A stretch of DNA of 47,164 nucleotides from Clostridia bacterium (GTDB taxonomy: Bacteria; Bacillota; Clostridia; Christensenellales; Borkfalkiaceae): positions 1-47,164 of the forward strand of contig JAGAOR010000029.1 in NCBI GenBank assembly GCA_017623605.1, read 5' to 3'. A program made the position numbers and the translations under genes. This document shows positions 38,850-46,819 of this stretch, one piece after another. The first letter of the stretch is position 1. Each line of letters starts with the position of its first letter. The notes under the pieces were generated by a model. It did no database searches. It saw nothing but the letters and a program-made list of their open reading frames with translations, and was not told the DNA's origin.

Positions 38850-39917
38850 TTAGTCTTGCGAGGCAAGCAACGCTTCTCTATCGGCTATGGCCAGTGCTTC
38901 CACCATACTATCTATATCGCCCGCGATAAACGCTTCGAGATTATACTGACTAAGCCCAATCCTATGATCGGTTACGCGACTTTGCGGGAAATTGTAAGTG
39001 CGTATCCGTTCGCTCCGATCCCCCGTGCCTACCATACTTCTACGATTTGCTTCTCTTTCCCTGTTATTTTGCCCGTTATAAAAATCGTACACGCGCGAGC
39101 GAAGCACCTTAAACGCCCGTTCTTTGTTTTTGAGCTGTGAACGCTCGTCTTGGCAAGTTACGACGATCCCCGTAGGGAAATGCGTAATACGCACCGCCGA
39201 GGCGACCTTGTTTACGTTCTGTCCGCCTGCGCCGCCCGAATGGAAAATGTCGATACGAATATCCTTATCGCTGATTTCCACTTCCACTTCCTCCGCTTCG
39301 GGAAGCACGGCAACCGTTGCTGCCGACGTATGAATACGTCCCTGCGTTTCCGTTGCGGGTACGCGTTGCACGCGGTGTACGCCGCTTTCGTATTTTAAAA
39401 GCTTATACGCACCCGCGCCGGTAACGTTATACGTCGCTTCTTTCACGCCGCCAAGCTCGGTATCGCTCACGTCGATCTCTTCCACTTTCAAGCGGTGTGC
39501 CGCGCAATAATTTTTATACATTTGGCAAAGATCGGCGGCAAACAACGCCGCTTCCTCGCCTCCCGTGCCCGCGCGTACCTCCAAAATACAACCGCGTTCG
39601 TCGTTTTTATCCTTAGGCAAAAGCAAAATTTTAAGCTCGGACAAAAGATTGGCGAGCTTTTCCTTACAAGCGTACGCCTCGTCGCTAAACAGCTTGCGCA
39701 TTTCCACGTCCGTTTCCGCTTCGGCGGTTGCAAACGCCGCTTGCATTTCTTCTTCCGTGCGCTTATACTCGGCGTATTTTTCCGCCGTTTCCGTAAGCTC
39801 CGCTTGCTCCTTGGAATATTTTTGCCACGTATTCATATCCGCGAGCACGCCCGCGTCCGCGAGCTGCTCGGATAAAAATTCATAGCGTTTGAATATATCT
39901 TCGAGTTTTTTTAGCAT
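38850..39917 (-). CDS. prfA: Peptide chain release factor 1
   Basis: RF1 ends translation at UAA and UAG. The 355-residue protein has the codon-recognition PAT motif (RVPATETQGRIHTS) and the peptidyl-hydrolysis GGQ (HSGGAGGQNVNKV). Start ATG 39917 with a GGGGGC site. It lies 13 bp after the DUF1385-PrmC gene, whose PrmC half methylates the GGQ glutamine of RF1, so the pair is functionally linked. Confidence 0.97.
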   Translation of the reverse strand: MLKKLEDIFKRYEFLSEQLADAGVLADMNTWQKYSKEQAELTETAEKYAEYKRTEEEMQAAFATAEAETDVEMRKLFSDEAYACKEKLANLLSELKILLLPKDKNDERGCILEVRAGTGGEEAALFAADLCQMYKNYCAAHRLKVEEIDVSDTELGGVKEATYNVTGAGAYKLLKYESGVHRVQRVPATETQGRIHTSAATVAVLPEAEEVEVEISDKDIRIDIFHSGGAGGQNVNKVASAVRITHFPTGIVVTCQDERSQLKNKERAFKVLRSRVYDFYNGQNNREREANRRSMVGTGDRSERIRTYNFPQSRVTDHRIGLSQYNLEAFIAGDIDSMVEALAIADREALLASQD

Positions 39918-39930
39918 ATTGCCCCCACCG

Positions 39931-41766
39931 TTAAGTTACAATCTTCACGTAACGGTCGATATTGTTAAAATCCTTTACGATCATAGAATACGAATTTCCG
40001 CGGAACATTTTAGAAACCGCTTGCGCTTCGCCTGCGCCCACCTCTAAAAGGATTAAGCCGTCGCGGTTGAGATATTTGAACGCGTCGGCGGAGAAACGGC
40101 GGTATATATCCAAGCCGTCCGCGCCGCCGTCGAGGGCTAAACGCGGCTCGTACTCTTTCACTTCCCGTTGCAAGCCGTCCAAATCGGCGGTGGGGATATA
40201 GGGCGGATTGCTTACGATCACGTCGAATCTGCCACGAATACGCGTAAACAAATCCGATTGAACGAACAGCACGTCCGCGCCGTTTGCCTCGGCGTTTTCC
40301 TTGGCGAGGGCGAGCGCGTCCGCGCTAATATCCGTCGCCGTTACCTTAATATTCAAACCTCGCTTTTCCGCTTCTTTTGCCACGGCGATTGCAATCGCGC
40401 CGCTCCCCGTGCACATATCGAGTACGGAAAATCCGTCTTCCAACGAATTCACGACCATCATCACCAGCTCTTCCGTTTCAGGGCGAGGTATTAAAACGCG
40501 TTCGTCCACTTTAATCGTATACCCACAAAAATCGGTGTCGCCGACGATATACCAAAGCGGTCTGCCCGTCATGCGCTCGTCTACGATCTTCATAATCCGT
40601 TTGGCTTCCGAGGTTTTGATAATGCGTTCCTCGCTTGCCATCGCGCTCTTGGGAATATCCAAATTCAGCGCAAAAATCCATTCCGCGTCCTCTGCGTCGA
40701 TTCCCGCCTGTTCAAACCGTTTTTTCGTGTTTTTAAGCATTGCGCTCAATTTTCCCGACACGGCAAAGGTACGTTCGGGGATCGTGGGATCGACGTCCAT
40801 TCTCAAAACCGTAGTGAACGCAACGATCGCACATTCGATCATACCGTCCTCGGGCTCGCGCGTCGTTAAACGCTGTAAAAGTAAGCCGGGGAATTTAAAA
40901 ATAAGAAAAAACTTGTTTTTCGTTTTCGCAAGCAGACGTAAAATTTCATACGAAACGCCCGCCACTACGGGCAAAAGCAGGAGCTTAAACACCACGCGCA
41001 AAACGCTATCAAGCGTGTCGTTACCCGTATACAGCCAACTGCCTACCGCAACGTTTGCCAGCGAAAATACGAGTATACTCACGATCATCACGATAAATAA
41101 AAACGTCGTACCGCACCGATCGTGCACGCGCGAACAGGCGCGCACGTTTTCAATCGTGAGCTCCTTCCCGCTTTCGTAGCAGGAGATCGTTTTATGTTCC
41201 GCGCCGTGACACATAAACACGCGCTTTAACGACGGAATCAAGGAAATGAGTAGGATATACGCGATAAAGATCATTAGGCGAATCCCGCCCTCGATCAGAT
41301 TAAACCACAATCCGTCCAGCCCCGCGCTCGTTTTGTCAAAAGGTAAAAACCCCGCGATAAATTGCGGAAGCACGATAAAGATCGCCACCGCAAGCAAAAC
41401 GCCAAGCACCACCGCAAAGCTGGCAAGCACACCGCCTAAATCAATTTTGTATTTTTCCCGAAGCCATTTTTCCGCCTTGGAGGGAGCTTCCTCGTCGTCG
41501 GGCATAGCCACGTCGGCGCTACGCATCAACACGCGATTGCCGTCAATGAGCGAACGCACGAAATTGATCACGCCGCGCACGAACGGCAAGCGGGAAAATT
41601 TGCTCCGCTTTTCAGGTGGATCAAACCGCTCCGATTCCACTTGAATAGAGCCGTCTACGTCGCGAACGGCAGTCGCCATAGACCGTCTACCGCGCATCAT
41701 TACGCCCTCCCTCACCGCTTGTCCGCCGATGGAAACGCATTTTTTATTTTCGTTTTTCTTTTTCAT
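39931..41766 (-). CDS. DUF1385 membrane domain fused to release factor methyltransferase PrmC
   Basis: A 611-residue fusion. Residues 1-325 form DUF1385: IGGQAVREGVMMRGRRSMAT start, about four or five hydrophobic segments (such as 113-140, 160-180, 222-250, 258-280), FMCHGAEHKTISCYE at 184-198 and a second His/Cys pattern (ACSRVHDRCGTTF). Residues 336-611 form PrmC: N-terminal helical domain, VLIPRPETEELV, DMCTGSGAIAI at 450-460 and NPPY at 520-523. PrmC methylates the GGQ glutamine of RF1/RF2. Normally these are two adjacent genes; here one frame runs through with no stop. prfA follows. Membrane tethering of PrmC is implied. Confidence 0.88.
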   Translation of the reverse strand: MKKKNENKKCVSIGGQAVREGVMMRGRRSMATAVRDVDGSIQVESERFDPPEKRSKFSRLPFVRGVINFVRSLIDGNRVLMRSADVAMPDDEEAPSKAEKWLREKYKIDLGGVLASFAVVLGVLLAVAIFIVLPQFIAGFLPFDKTSAGLDGLWFNLIEGGIRLMIFIAYILLISLIPSLKRVFMCHGAEHKTISCYESGKELTIENVRACSRVHDRCGTTFLFIVMIVSILVFSLANVAVGSWLYTGNDTLDSVLRVVFKLLLLPVVAGVSYEILRLLAKTKNKFFLIFKFPGLLLQRLTTREPEDGMIECAIVAFTTVLRMDVDPTIPERTFAVSGKLSAMLKNTKKRFEQAGIDAEDAEWIFALNLDIPKSAMASEERIIKTSEAKRIMKIVDERMTGRPLWYIVGDTDFCGYTIKVDERVLIPRPETEELVMMVVNSLEDGFSVLDMCTGSGAIAIAVAKEAEKRGLNIKVTATDISADALALAKENAEANGADVLFVQSDLFTRIRGRFDVIVSNPPYIPTADLDGLQREVKEYEPRLALDGGADGLDIYRRFSADAFKYLNRDGLILLEVGAGEAQAVSKMFRGNSYSMIVKDFNNIDRYVKIVT

Positions 41767-41793
41767 AACTTACCCTTAAAAGCTGAAAGAAAA

Positions 41794-41819
41794 GAGCTTT
41801 AAGGCGCGCCTTAAAGCTC
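41794..41819 (-). terminator. Perfect palindrome terminator after rpmE
   Basis: A 26-bp perfect palindrome (GAGCTTTAAGGCG and its complement) followed on the minus strand by TTTTCTTTC, 12 bp past the rpmE stop. Confidence 0.78.
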
Positions 41820-41831
41820 GAATTCTCTTAA

Positions 41832-42035
41832 TTAAAGACCGTATCTCTTCTTGAACTTATCTACACGCCCACCGGTATCAACCAATTTCTGCTTACCCGT
41901 GAAGAAAGGATGACAGTTGCTGCAAATGTCCACTTTGAGCACTTCGCAATCTTTCGTCGTACCCGTTTTGAACGTTGCGCCGCAAGCGCACGTTACGGTT
42001 ACTTCGTGATAGTTAGGATGGATTTCCGCTTTCAT
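41832..42035 (-). CDS. rpmE: 50S ribosomal protein L31, zinc-binding form
   Basis: A 67-residue large-subunit protein. CACG at 16-19 and CSNCHPFF at 38-45 provide the zinc Cys residues of the C+ form; [12 protein letters not shown] and [20 protein letters not shown] are family marks. Start ATG 42035 with an AGGTG site. It has a consensus promoter and is divergent from the dehydrogenase-like gene. Confidence 0.97.
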   Translation of the reverse strand: MKAEIHPNYHEVTVTCACGATFKTGTTKDCEVLKVDICSNCHPFFTGKQKLVDTGGRVDKFKKRYGL

Positions 42036-42078
42036 TTATGTTCACCTCGCTATTCGTTTTTCATTTTTGTGCTTCACA

Positions 42079-42107
42079 ATTATAACGCTTTTTTTTATCC
42101 TCGTCAA
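42079..42107 (-). promoter_or_regulatory. SigA-type promoter of rpmE
   Basis: On the minus strand TTGACG, 17 bp, TATAAT, 44 bp before the start codon. Confidence 0.85.
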
Positions 42108-42136
42108 CTGTTTTTAACGCAATTTGTAAAAAATAG

Positions 42137-42165
42137 TTGCAAATTTCAAGAAAATGCGTTATACT
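42137..42165 (+). promoter_or_regulatory. SigA-type promoter of the dehydrogenase-SGNH-phosphodiesterase operon
   Basis: TTGCAA, 17 bp, TATACT. The 65-nt leader has a TGGCGC/GCGCCA hairpin. It is back-to-back with the rpmE promoter. Confidence 0.8.
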
Positions 42166-42236
42166 TATCTTGTTCGCGTGTGGCGCGGCGGTATTTTCGC
42201 GCCAATTTAACGGGGCGAATAAGGAATTTAAGAGTT

Positions 42237-43235
42237 ATGAAAATTTGGCAACTTGCGTATCCGCACAATTTACAACACGTGCTTTCCACCGATCTTAAAC
42301 TCGACTTGGATAAAGTGAAAGTGAAAATTACGAAAGCCCTCCTCACGGAATCGGACGTCGCCGTGTACGCGGGCGCAATCAAGGTGAAATCCCCCTTTAT
42401 CCCCGGTCGGTTTGCGATTGGGCAGGTTACGGAAGCAAACGAGGATTCGTTTATCAAAAAGGGTGAACGGGTGTATCTTGCGAGCGTAACCGAAGACGAA
42501 CTCGCGCAAGACGGCTTGAAGATCGCAGGAGAAACCGCCGACGGCTTTTACCGCGATTTTTGCCTCGCTGGCGTAGACGACGTATATCCTTTGCCCTCCT
42601 CCGTTTCCGACGAAGCGGCGTTTTTAATCGACGCGATCGCGCTTGCAGAACGGGTAGTAGACGAAATGCAGGTGAGCGTGGGACAGCATATTCTCGTGCT
42701 CGGTGGCGGCTTATACGCCAACGTACTTTGTCAAATTTTGATCTATCACCGCGCCGTGCCCATTTTGGCAGATAACAACGCCGAACGGCTTACGCGCGCG
42801 AAAAAGAGCGGTATTTATTACACGTTCCCCAACGACGAAACGCTGAAAAACAACGTGTTAAGCGTTACGGGCGGAAAGCTTGCCGACGGCGCGGTATATC
42901 TCACCTACGGTAACCGTTGCGAACCGTCCGTCGTTTTCCCGCTCGTGAAAAGAGATTCGTTCGTAACTTTCTGCGCTCCGACCTATAAGAGCTTGCCCGT
43001 CAATTTAGAATACGCACTCAAAAATAACGTAACGATCAAAGGCATCACCGAAAGTCGCGAATACGTTTCCACGGCGATCAACCTGCTTGCAAACAAGGCG
43101 GTCAATTTTACGGAATTCCCCTATGCAAGCTACAAAGAAGAACAGCTCCCCGAGCTTATGGAAAAGTATGCCAACCTTTTGGCAAGCGGGGCAAATCTTC
43201 CCGAACAAATGGATATTATTAAATTTATTTTTTAA
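42237..43235 (+). CDS. Medium-chain dehydrogenase-like protein without zinc ligands
   Basis: A 332-residue member of the medium-chain dehydrogenase superfamily. The N-terminal GroES-like fold (KALLTESDVAVYAGAIKVKS, PFIPGRFAIGQVTEANEDSF, KKGERVYL) has Ser and Arg where catalytic zinc Cys and His would be (CG and GHE motifs), so zinc is unlikely. A Rossmann segment follows (GQHILVLGGGLYANVLCQIL), then KRDSFVTFCAPTY. The substrate is unknown. ATG 42237 is the sensible start (KIWQLAYPHNL). It begins an apparent operon with the SGNH and phosphodiesterase genes. Confidence 0.78.
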   Translation: MKIWQLAYPHNLQHVLSTDLKLDLDKVKVKITKALLTESDVAVYAGAIKVKSPFIPGRFAIGQVTEANEDSFIKKGERVYLASVTEDELAQDGLKIAGETADGFYRDFCLAGVDDVYPLPSSVSDEAAFLIDAIALAERVVDEMQVSVGQHILVLGGGLYANVLCQILIYHRAVPILADNNAERLTRAKKSGIYYTFPNDETLKNNVLSVTGGKLADGAVYLTYGNRCEPSVVFPLVKRDSFVTFCAPTYKSLPVNLEYALKNNVTIKGITESREYVSTAINLLANKAVNFTEFPYASYKEEQLPELMEKYANLLASGANLPEQMDIIKFIF

Positions 43236-43245
43236 CAGGTTTTTT

Positions 43246-44217
43246 ATGAAACTTAACAACGAACAAATTCAATCCCTTGCGCTCGGCGTTGCGCAAACGC
43301 TTTCCACCCAAGACGGCATAGAATTATACCGTATGAAAACGGCGCAAGCAGAACGCATTATGAATTTTAACAGCAATTTTGGCAAAAGAGCGTACTGCAC
43401 GGCTGGAATCCGCCTGGATTTTTACACGGACAGCAAGTTTTTCACCTTTTCTTACGACAATGCGCAATCCACTTCTTCTCGCGTTTGGTATTATTTCACG
43501 CTTTTTATCAACGGTGAAGAAACTGCGCTCATTGGCGAAGAGAATGCAACGGCCTGTGCAGGCTCCTATCGCGTGGAATTACCCGGAGGTAAAAATCGCA
43601 TTACGCTGTTTTTCCCCAACCTGTTCCGCACGCGGATCACGGGCGTAGAGCTTTCCGACGGCGCGTTTTTTGAACGGGTAACGCCCAAACGCCGCCTCGT
43701 GCTTCACGGCGATTCTATCACGCACGGCTACGATGCGAAATCTGCCGCCAATTCGTATGCAAACCGCGTGGCGTACGCGTTAGACGCGGAAATTTTCAAT
43801 TTCGCGATCGGCGGCGCAATGTTTAATATGCGTATGGTAGATACGAGCACGGATTATAACGCCGACGCGGTGGTCGTTGCATACGGCTCGAACGATTGGA
43901 ATAAGCGACCGACGAAACAGGCTTTTTCCGAAAATTGCTCGAAATTCTTTGAAGCGCTGATGCCATTACATAAAAACGTGCCTGTTTTCGTAATTTTGCC
44001 CATATGGCGTTTCGACTGCCAAAAAGAACGCCCCGTCGCGTTTGAAGACGCGAGAGCGGAAATTGCCCGTATTGCAAGCGGTTATGAAAATACGCGTATT
44101 ATTGATTTATCCAAGGATATTCCGCAGGATCTCGCCTTTTTCACCGACGGACTGCACCCCAACGACGACTGCTTTGCTCTCTACGCGCAAGGCGTGTTAA
44201 AACAAATTAAGTTATAA
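43246..44217 (+). CDS. SGNH/GDSL-family hydrolase
   Basis: A 323-residue esterase or acyl hydrolase. Catalytic blocks are GDSITHGYD (block I Ser), IGGAMF (block II Gly), YGSNDW (block III Asn) and DGLHPND (block V Asp-His). The first 150 residues form a beta-rich domain (FFTFSYDNAQSTSS, YYFTLFINGEETAL, ELPGGKNRITLFFP) like accessory domains of sugar esterases. No signal peptide, so it acts in the cytoplasm. Starts 10 bp after the dehydrogenase-like gene. A role in deacetylating a sugar is possible but not shown. Confidence 0.9.
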   Translation: MKLNNEQIQSLALGVAQTLSTQDGIELYRMKTAQAERIMNFNSNFGKRAYCTAGIRLDFYTDSKFFTFSYDNAQSTSSRVWYYFTLFINGEETALIGEENATACAGSYRVELPGGKNRITLFFPNLFRTRITGVELSDGAFFERVTPKRRLVLHGDSITHGYDAKSAANSYANRVAYALDAEIFNFAIGGAMFNMRMVDTSTDYNADAVVVAYGSNDWNKRPTKQAFSENCSKFFEALMPLHKNVPVFVILPIWRFDCQKERPVAFEDARAEIARIASGYENTRIIDLSKDIPQDLAFFTDGLHPNDDCFALYAQGVLKQIKL

Positions 44218-44228
44218 GGACTTCCCCT

Positions 44229-44783
44229 ATGAAATATATTATCGCTTCGGATATTCACGGCTCGGCGTTTTGGTGTGATAAGCTCGTAAACGCGTTTAAA
44301 AAGGAAAAAGCCGACAGATTGCTGCTTGTCGGCGATCTTTTATACCACGGTCCGCGCAATCCTTTCCCCCAAGATTACGGTTGCCCTGCCGTGTTTACCG
44401 CTTTAAACGCGCTCAAAGATAAAATTACGGCAATTCGCGGAAATTGTGATAGCGAGGTCGATCAAATGGTACTTGAATTTCCTATGCTCGCCGATTACGC
44501 TTTGGTGGGCGATAACGGAAGAACGCTGTTTTTAACGCACGGACATTTATATAACGAGCAAACCCCGCCCCTTTTAAAAAAGGGCGACGTACTTTTCAAC
44601 GGACACTTCCACGTGCCCTGCCATAAGGAGCTTGCAAGCGGCGCGATTTACGCCAACTGCGGCTCGGTCGCACTTCCCAAAGACGGCACGCCCCATTCGT
44701 ATATCGTATACGAAAACGGAACGCTCGTTTGGAAAGATTTAGAAACGGAAAAAAGTTTTGACTTTTTTTCCTCAAACGCTTGA
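44229..44783 (+). CDS. YfcE-type metallophosphoesterase
   Basis: A 184-residue phosphodiesterase with the calcineurin-like motifs DIHG (8-11), GDLLYHG, GNCD and GHFH. The metal-binding residues are all present. Relatives cleave phosphodiester bonds of small molecules. It starts 11 bp after the SGNH gene, closing the operon. The promoter of the following T-box overlaps its 3' end. Confidence 0.92.
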   Translation: MKYIIASDIHGSAFWCDKLVNAFKKEKADRLLLVGDLLYHGPRNPFPQDYGCPAVFTALNALKDKITAIRGNCDSEVDQMVLEFPMLADYALVGDNGRTLFLTHGHLYNEQTPPLLKKGDVLFNGHFHVPCHKELASGAIYANCGSVALPKDGTPHSYIVYENGTLVWKDLETEKSFDFFSSNA

Positions 44784-44808
44784 CAGCAAACGAAAAAAGT
44801 GATATGCT
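44780..44808 (+). promoter_or_regulatory. Promoter of the tryptophan T-box leader
   Basis: TTGACA, 17 bp, TATGCT, overlapping the phosphodiesterase stop codon. Confidence 0.85.
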
Positions 44809-44814
44809 AATACA

Positions 44815-45097
44815 AACCGATGAATAAGAAGAGTACCTTTCGATGAGGCGGCACAGAGAGTTGCGGACGGTGGAAGCGCAATACGAACGGCGATAGGGAA
44901 TGGACTTACGAGGGCGAACGAACGCGCAAAACAACTTTGCGTCAGTAGCAATCGACGGGTACTGCACCCGTAAAAGGGCAGAGCGTATGTTTGTACGCAA
45001 TAAGCGGACTTGTTTTACGATAAGTCAATTTGGGTGGCACCGCGGTATGTAAGTATCGTCCCAAGAAACGGAAAATTCCGTTTCTTGGGCGTTTTTT
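44815..45097 (+). ncRNA. T-box leader with Trp specifier
   Basis: A T-box senses uncharged tRNA and allows readthrough of a terminator. Stem I marks are AGTA at 44832-44835 and AGAGAGTTGCGG at about 44855-44866 with GGTGGAA after it. The specifier lies in GAATGGAC, codon TGG (Trp) at 44901-44903. The T-box sequence GGGTGGCACCGCGG is at 45032-45045. Its TGGC matches a tRNA ending in GCCA, as bacterial tRNA-Trp with a G discriminator would. A terminator stem follows at 45060-45089. The 283-nt leader fills the gap between the phosphodiesterase and trpB2 genes. Confidence 0.93.
45060..45097 (+). terminator. T-box-controlled terminator
   Basis: A 14-bp stem (CCCAAGAAACGGAA with its complement at 45076-45089) followed by a six-T run at 45092-45097. 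Base pairing in the antiterminator prevents it when tRNA-Trp is uncharged. Confidence 0.9.
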
Positions 45098-45129
45098 ATT
45101 CAAATCATATACTATTCAGGAGGCAGACT

Positions 45130-46497
45130 ATGCAACGACAAATCCCCTACAAAATCTATTTAACTGAAAACGAATTACCCAAGGCTTGGCTGAATTTGCG
45201 CGCGTTTATGCAAGAAAAACCCGCGCCACTTTTACATCCGAAAACGTATCGACCGATCACGTTAAAAGAACTGTCGGAAGTATTTTGTGAGGAACTTGCG
45301 CGCCAAGAACTCGACGATTCGACGCCGTATATCACAATACCCGAAGAAATCCGCGATTTTTATAAAATGTACCGTCCCGCGCCTCTTATTCGTGCGTATT
45401 GCTTGGAGAAAAAGCTCGGCACACCCGCTAAAATTTATTATAAATTCGAGGGCAACAACACGAGCGGTAGTCACAAGCTCAATTCCGCAATCGCACAAGC
45501 GTATTATGCGAAAGAGCAGGGTTTGAAAGGCGTAACGACGGAAACGGGCGCAGGTCAATGGGGCACGGCGCTTTCTATGGCGTGTTCCTATTTCGGGCTT
45601 GATTGCAAGGTGTTTATGGTCAAATGCTCGTATGAACAAAAGCCGTTTAGAAGAGAAGTTATGCGCACCTACGGTGCGAACGTAACCCCCTCTCCCTCCG
45701 AAACGACGGCAATCGGCAGAAAGATCCTTGAAGAATTCCCTGGCACGTCGGGAAGCCTTGGCTGTGCCATTTCCGAAGCCGTCGAGGCGGCGTCCTCGCG
45801 AGAGGGTTATCGCTACGTTTTGGGTAGCGTGCTCAATCAAGTCCTCTTGCATCAATCGGTGATCGGTCTGGAAACGAAAACCGCACTCGATAAATACGGC
45901 GTAAAAGCCGATCTTATTATCGGTTGCGCGGGCGGCGGTTCCAATCTCGGCGGTCTGATCGCGCCGTTTATGGCGGAAAAACTGCAAGGCAAAGCCGATT
46001 ACCGCTTTATCGCCGTCGAGCCCGCGTCTTGCCCCACGCTCACGCGCGGCAAATACGCCTACGATTTTTGCGATACGGGCAGGGTGTGTCCGCTTTCGAA
46101 AATGTATACGCTCGGTTCGGGCTTTATCCCCGCGGCGAGCCACGCGGGCGGGCTTCGCTATCACGGTATGACTTCGACTCTTTCCGAACTCTACGACAAA
46201 GGACTTATGGAAGCCCGTTCCGTAAAACAAACGGAAGTATTTGAAGCAGCGGAATATTTCGCGCGGATCGAAGGCATTTTACCCGCGCCCGAATCGGCGC
46301 ACGCAATCCGCGTTGCAATCGACGAGGCTTTAAAATGCAAAGAAAACGGCGAGGAAAAAACCATCGTATTCGGCTTGACGGGCACGGGATATTTCGATAT
46401 GATGAGCTATGAAAAATTCCACGACGGAAAGATGAGCGATTATATCCCGTCGGATAATGAAATTTCCAAAGGCTTTGCGGGAATACCGAAATTATAA
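45130..46497 (+). CDS. trpB2: Tryptophan synthase beta-like protein TrpB2
   Basis: A 455-residue PLP enzyme of the TrpB2 group, converting indole and serine to tryptophan. The PLP Lys is K116 in TSGSHKLNS, the phosphate loop is GCAGGGSNLGG, and MQRQIPYKIYLTENELPKAW is the long N-terminal extension of TrpB2. ATG 45130 has AGGAGG. There is no trpA or other trp gene in the window; the gene downstream is a collagen-like protein. It is expected to salvage indole or an analogue, under the Trp T-box. Confidence 0.93.
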   Translation: MQRQIPYKIYLTENELPKAWLNLRAFMQEKPAPLLHPKTYRPITLKELSEVFCEELARQELDDSTPYITIPEEIRDFYKMYRPAPLIRAYCLEKKLGTPAKIYYKFEGNNTSGSHKLNSAIAQAYYAKEQGLKGVTTETGAGQWGTALSMACSYFGLDCKVFMVKCSYEQKPFRREVMRTYGANVTPSPSETTAIGRKILEEFPGTSGSLGCAISEAVEAASSREGYRYVLGSVLNQVLLHQSVIGLETKTALDKYGVKADLIIGCAGGGSNLGGLIAPFMAEKLQGKADYRFIAVEPASCPTLTRGKYAYDFCDTGRVCPLSKMYTLGSGFIPAASHAGGLRYHGMTSTLSELYDKGLMEARSVKQTEVFEAAEYFARIEGILPAPESAHAIRVAIDEALKCKENGEEKTIVFGLTGTGYFDMMSYEKFHDGKMSDYIPSDNEISKGFAGIPKL

Positions 46498-46520
46498 GAA
46501 AATTTGTCTTAATTTGTAGA

Positions 46521-46554
46521 AAAACGCTTGCGGTTGCCCGCAAGCGTTTTTTTG
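46521..46554 (+). terminator. Terminator of trpB2
   Basis: A perfect 13-bp stem (46521-46533 with 46538-46550) and a seven-T run. Confidence 0.9.
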
Positions 46555-46698
46555 TTAAACTCAACCCTGCCCCCGTCAAATGCGGGCAGCCGCATATTTT
46601 CTCCCCTACCGCTCCGATTTGCGAACGTCGTCGAAAACAACGGAATTTTTGCGCTTTTTATCCTATGCGGATAGCCGTCTATGCGGATAACCGCATAC

Positions 46699-46717
46699 GG
46701 GCGTTTTCGCCCTTTTT
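46699..46717 (+). terminator. Terminator-like hairpin before the collagen-like gene
   Basis: GGGCG-TTTT-CGCCC followed by five T. No gene precedes it directly, so it could end readthrough or an unseen small transcript. Confidence 0.5.
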
Positions 46718-46819
46718 CGACGGTCGAATTTCGTCGTATGGAAAGCGGGGCATATATAAGCAAGAAGCCCCCTGCCTCGCATATACTAATAGTACTTCAC
46801 TTTTCAAAAGAGGTTACTG

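Larger units (their letters stand above)
46498..46819 (+). other. Intergenic region before the collagen-like gene
   Basis: This 322-bp gap has the trpB2 terminator at 46521-46554, two ATGCGG-N4-CCGCAT hairpins (46580-46595 and 46681-46696), an 11-bp direct repeat CTATGCGGATA at 46663 and 46679, and a second terminator-like hairpin at 46699-46717. A CATATACTA box lies near 46782-46790 and could be a -10 element. I see no gene. Confidence 0.6.
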
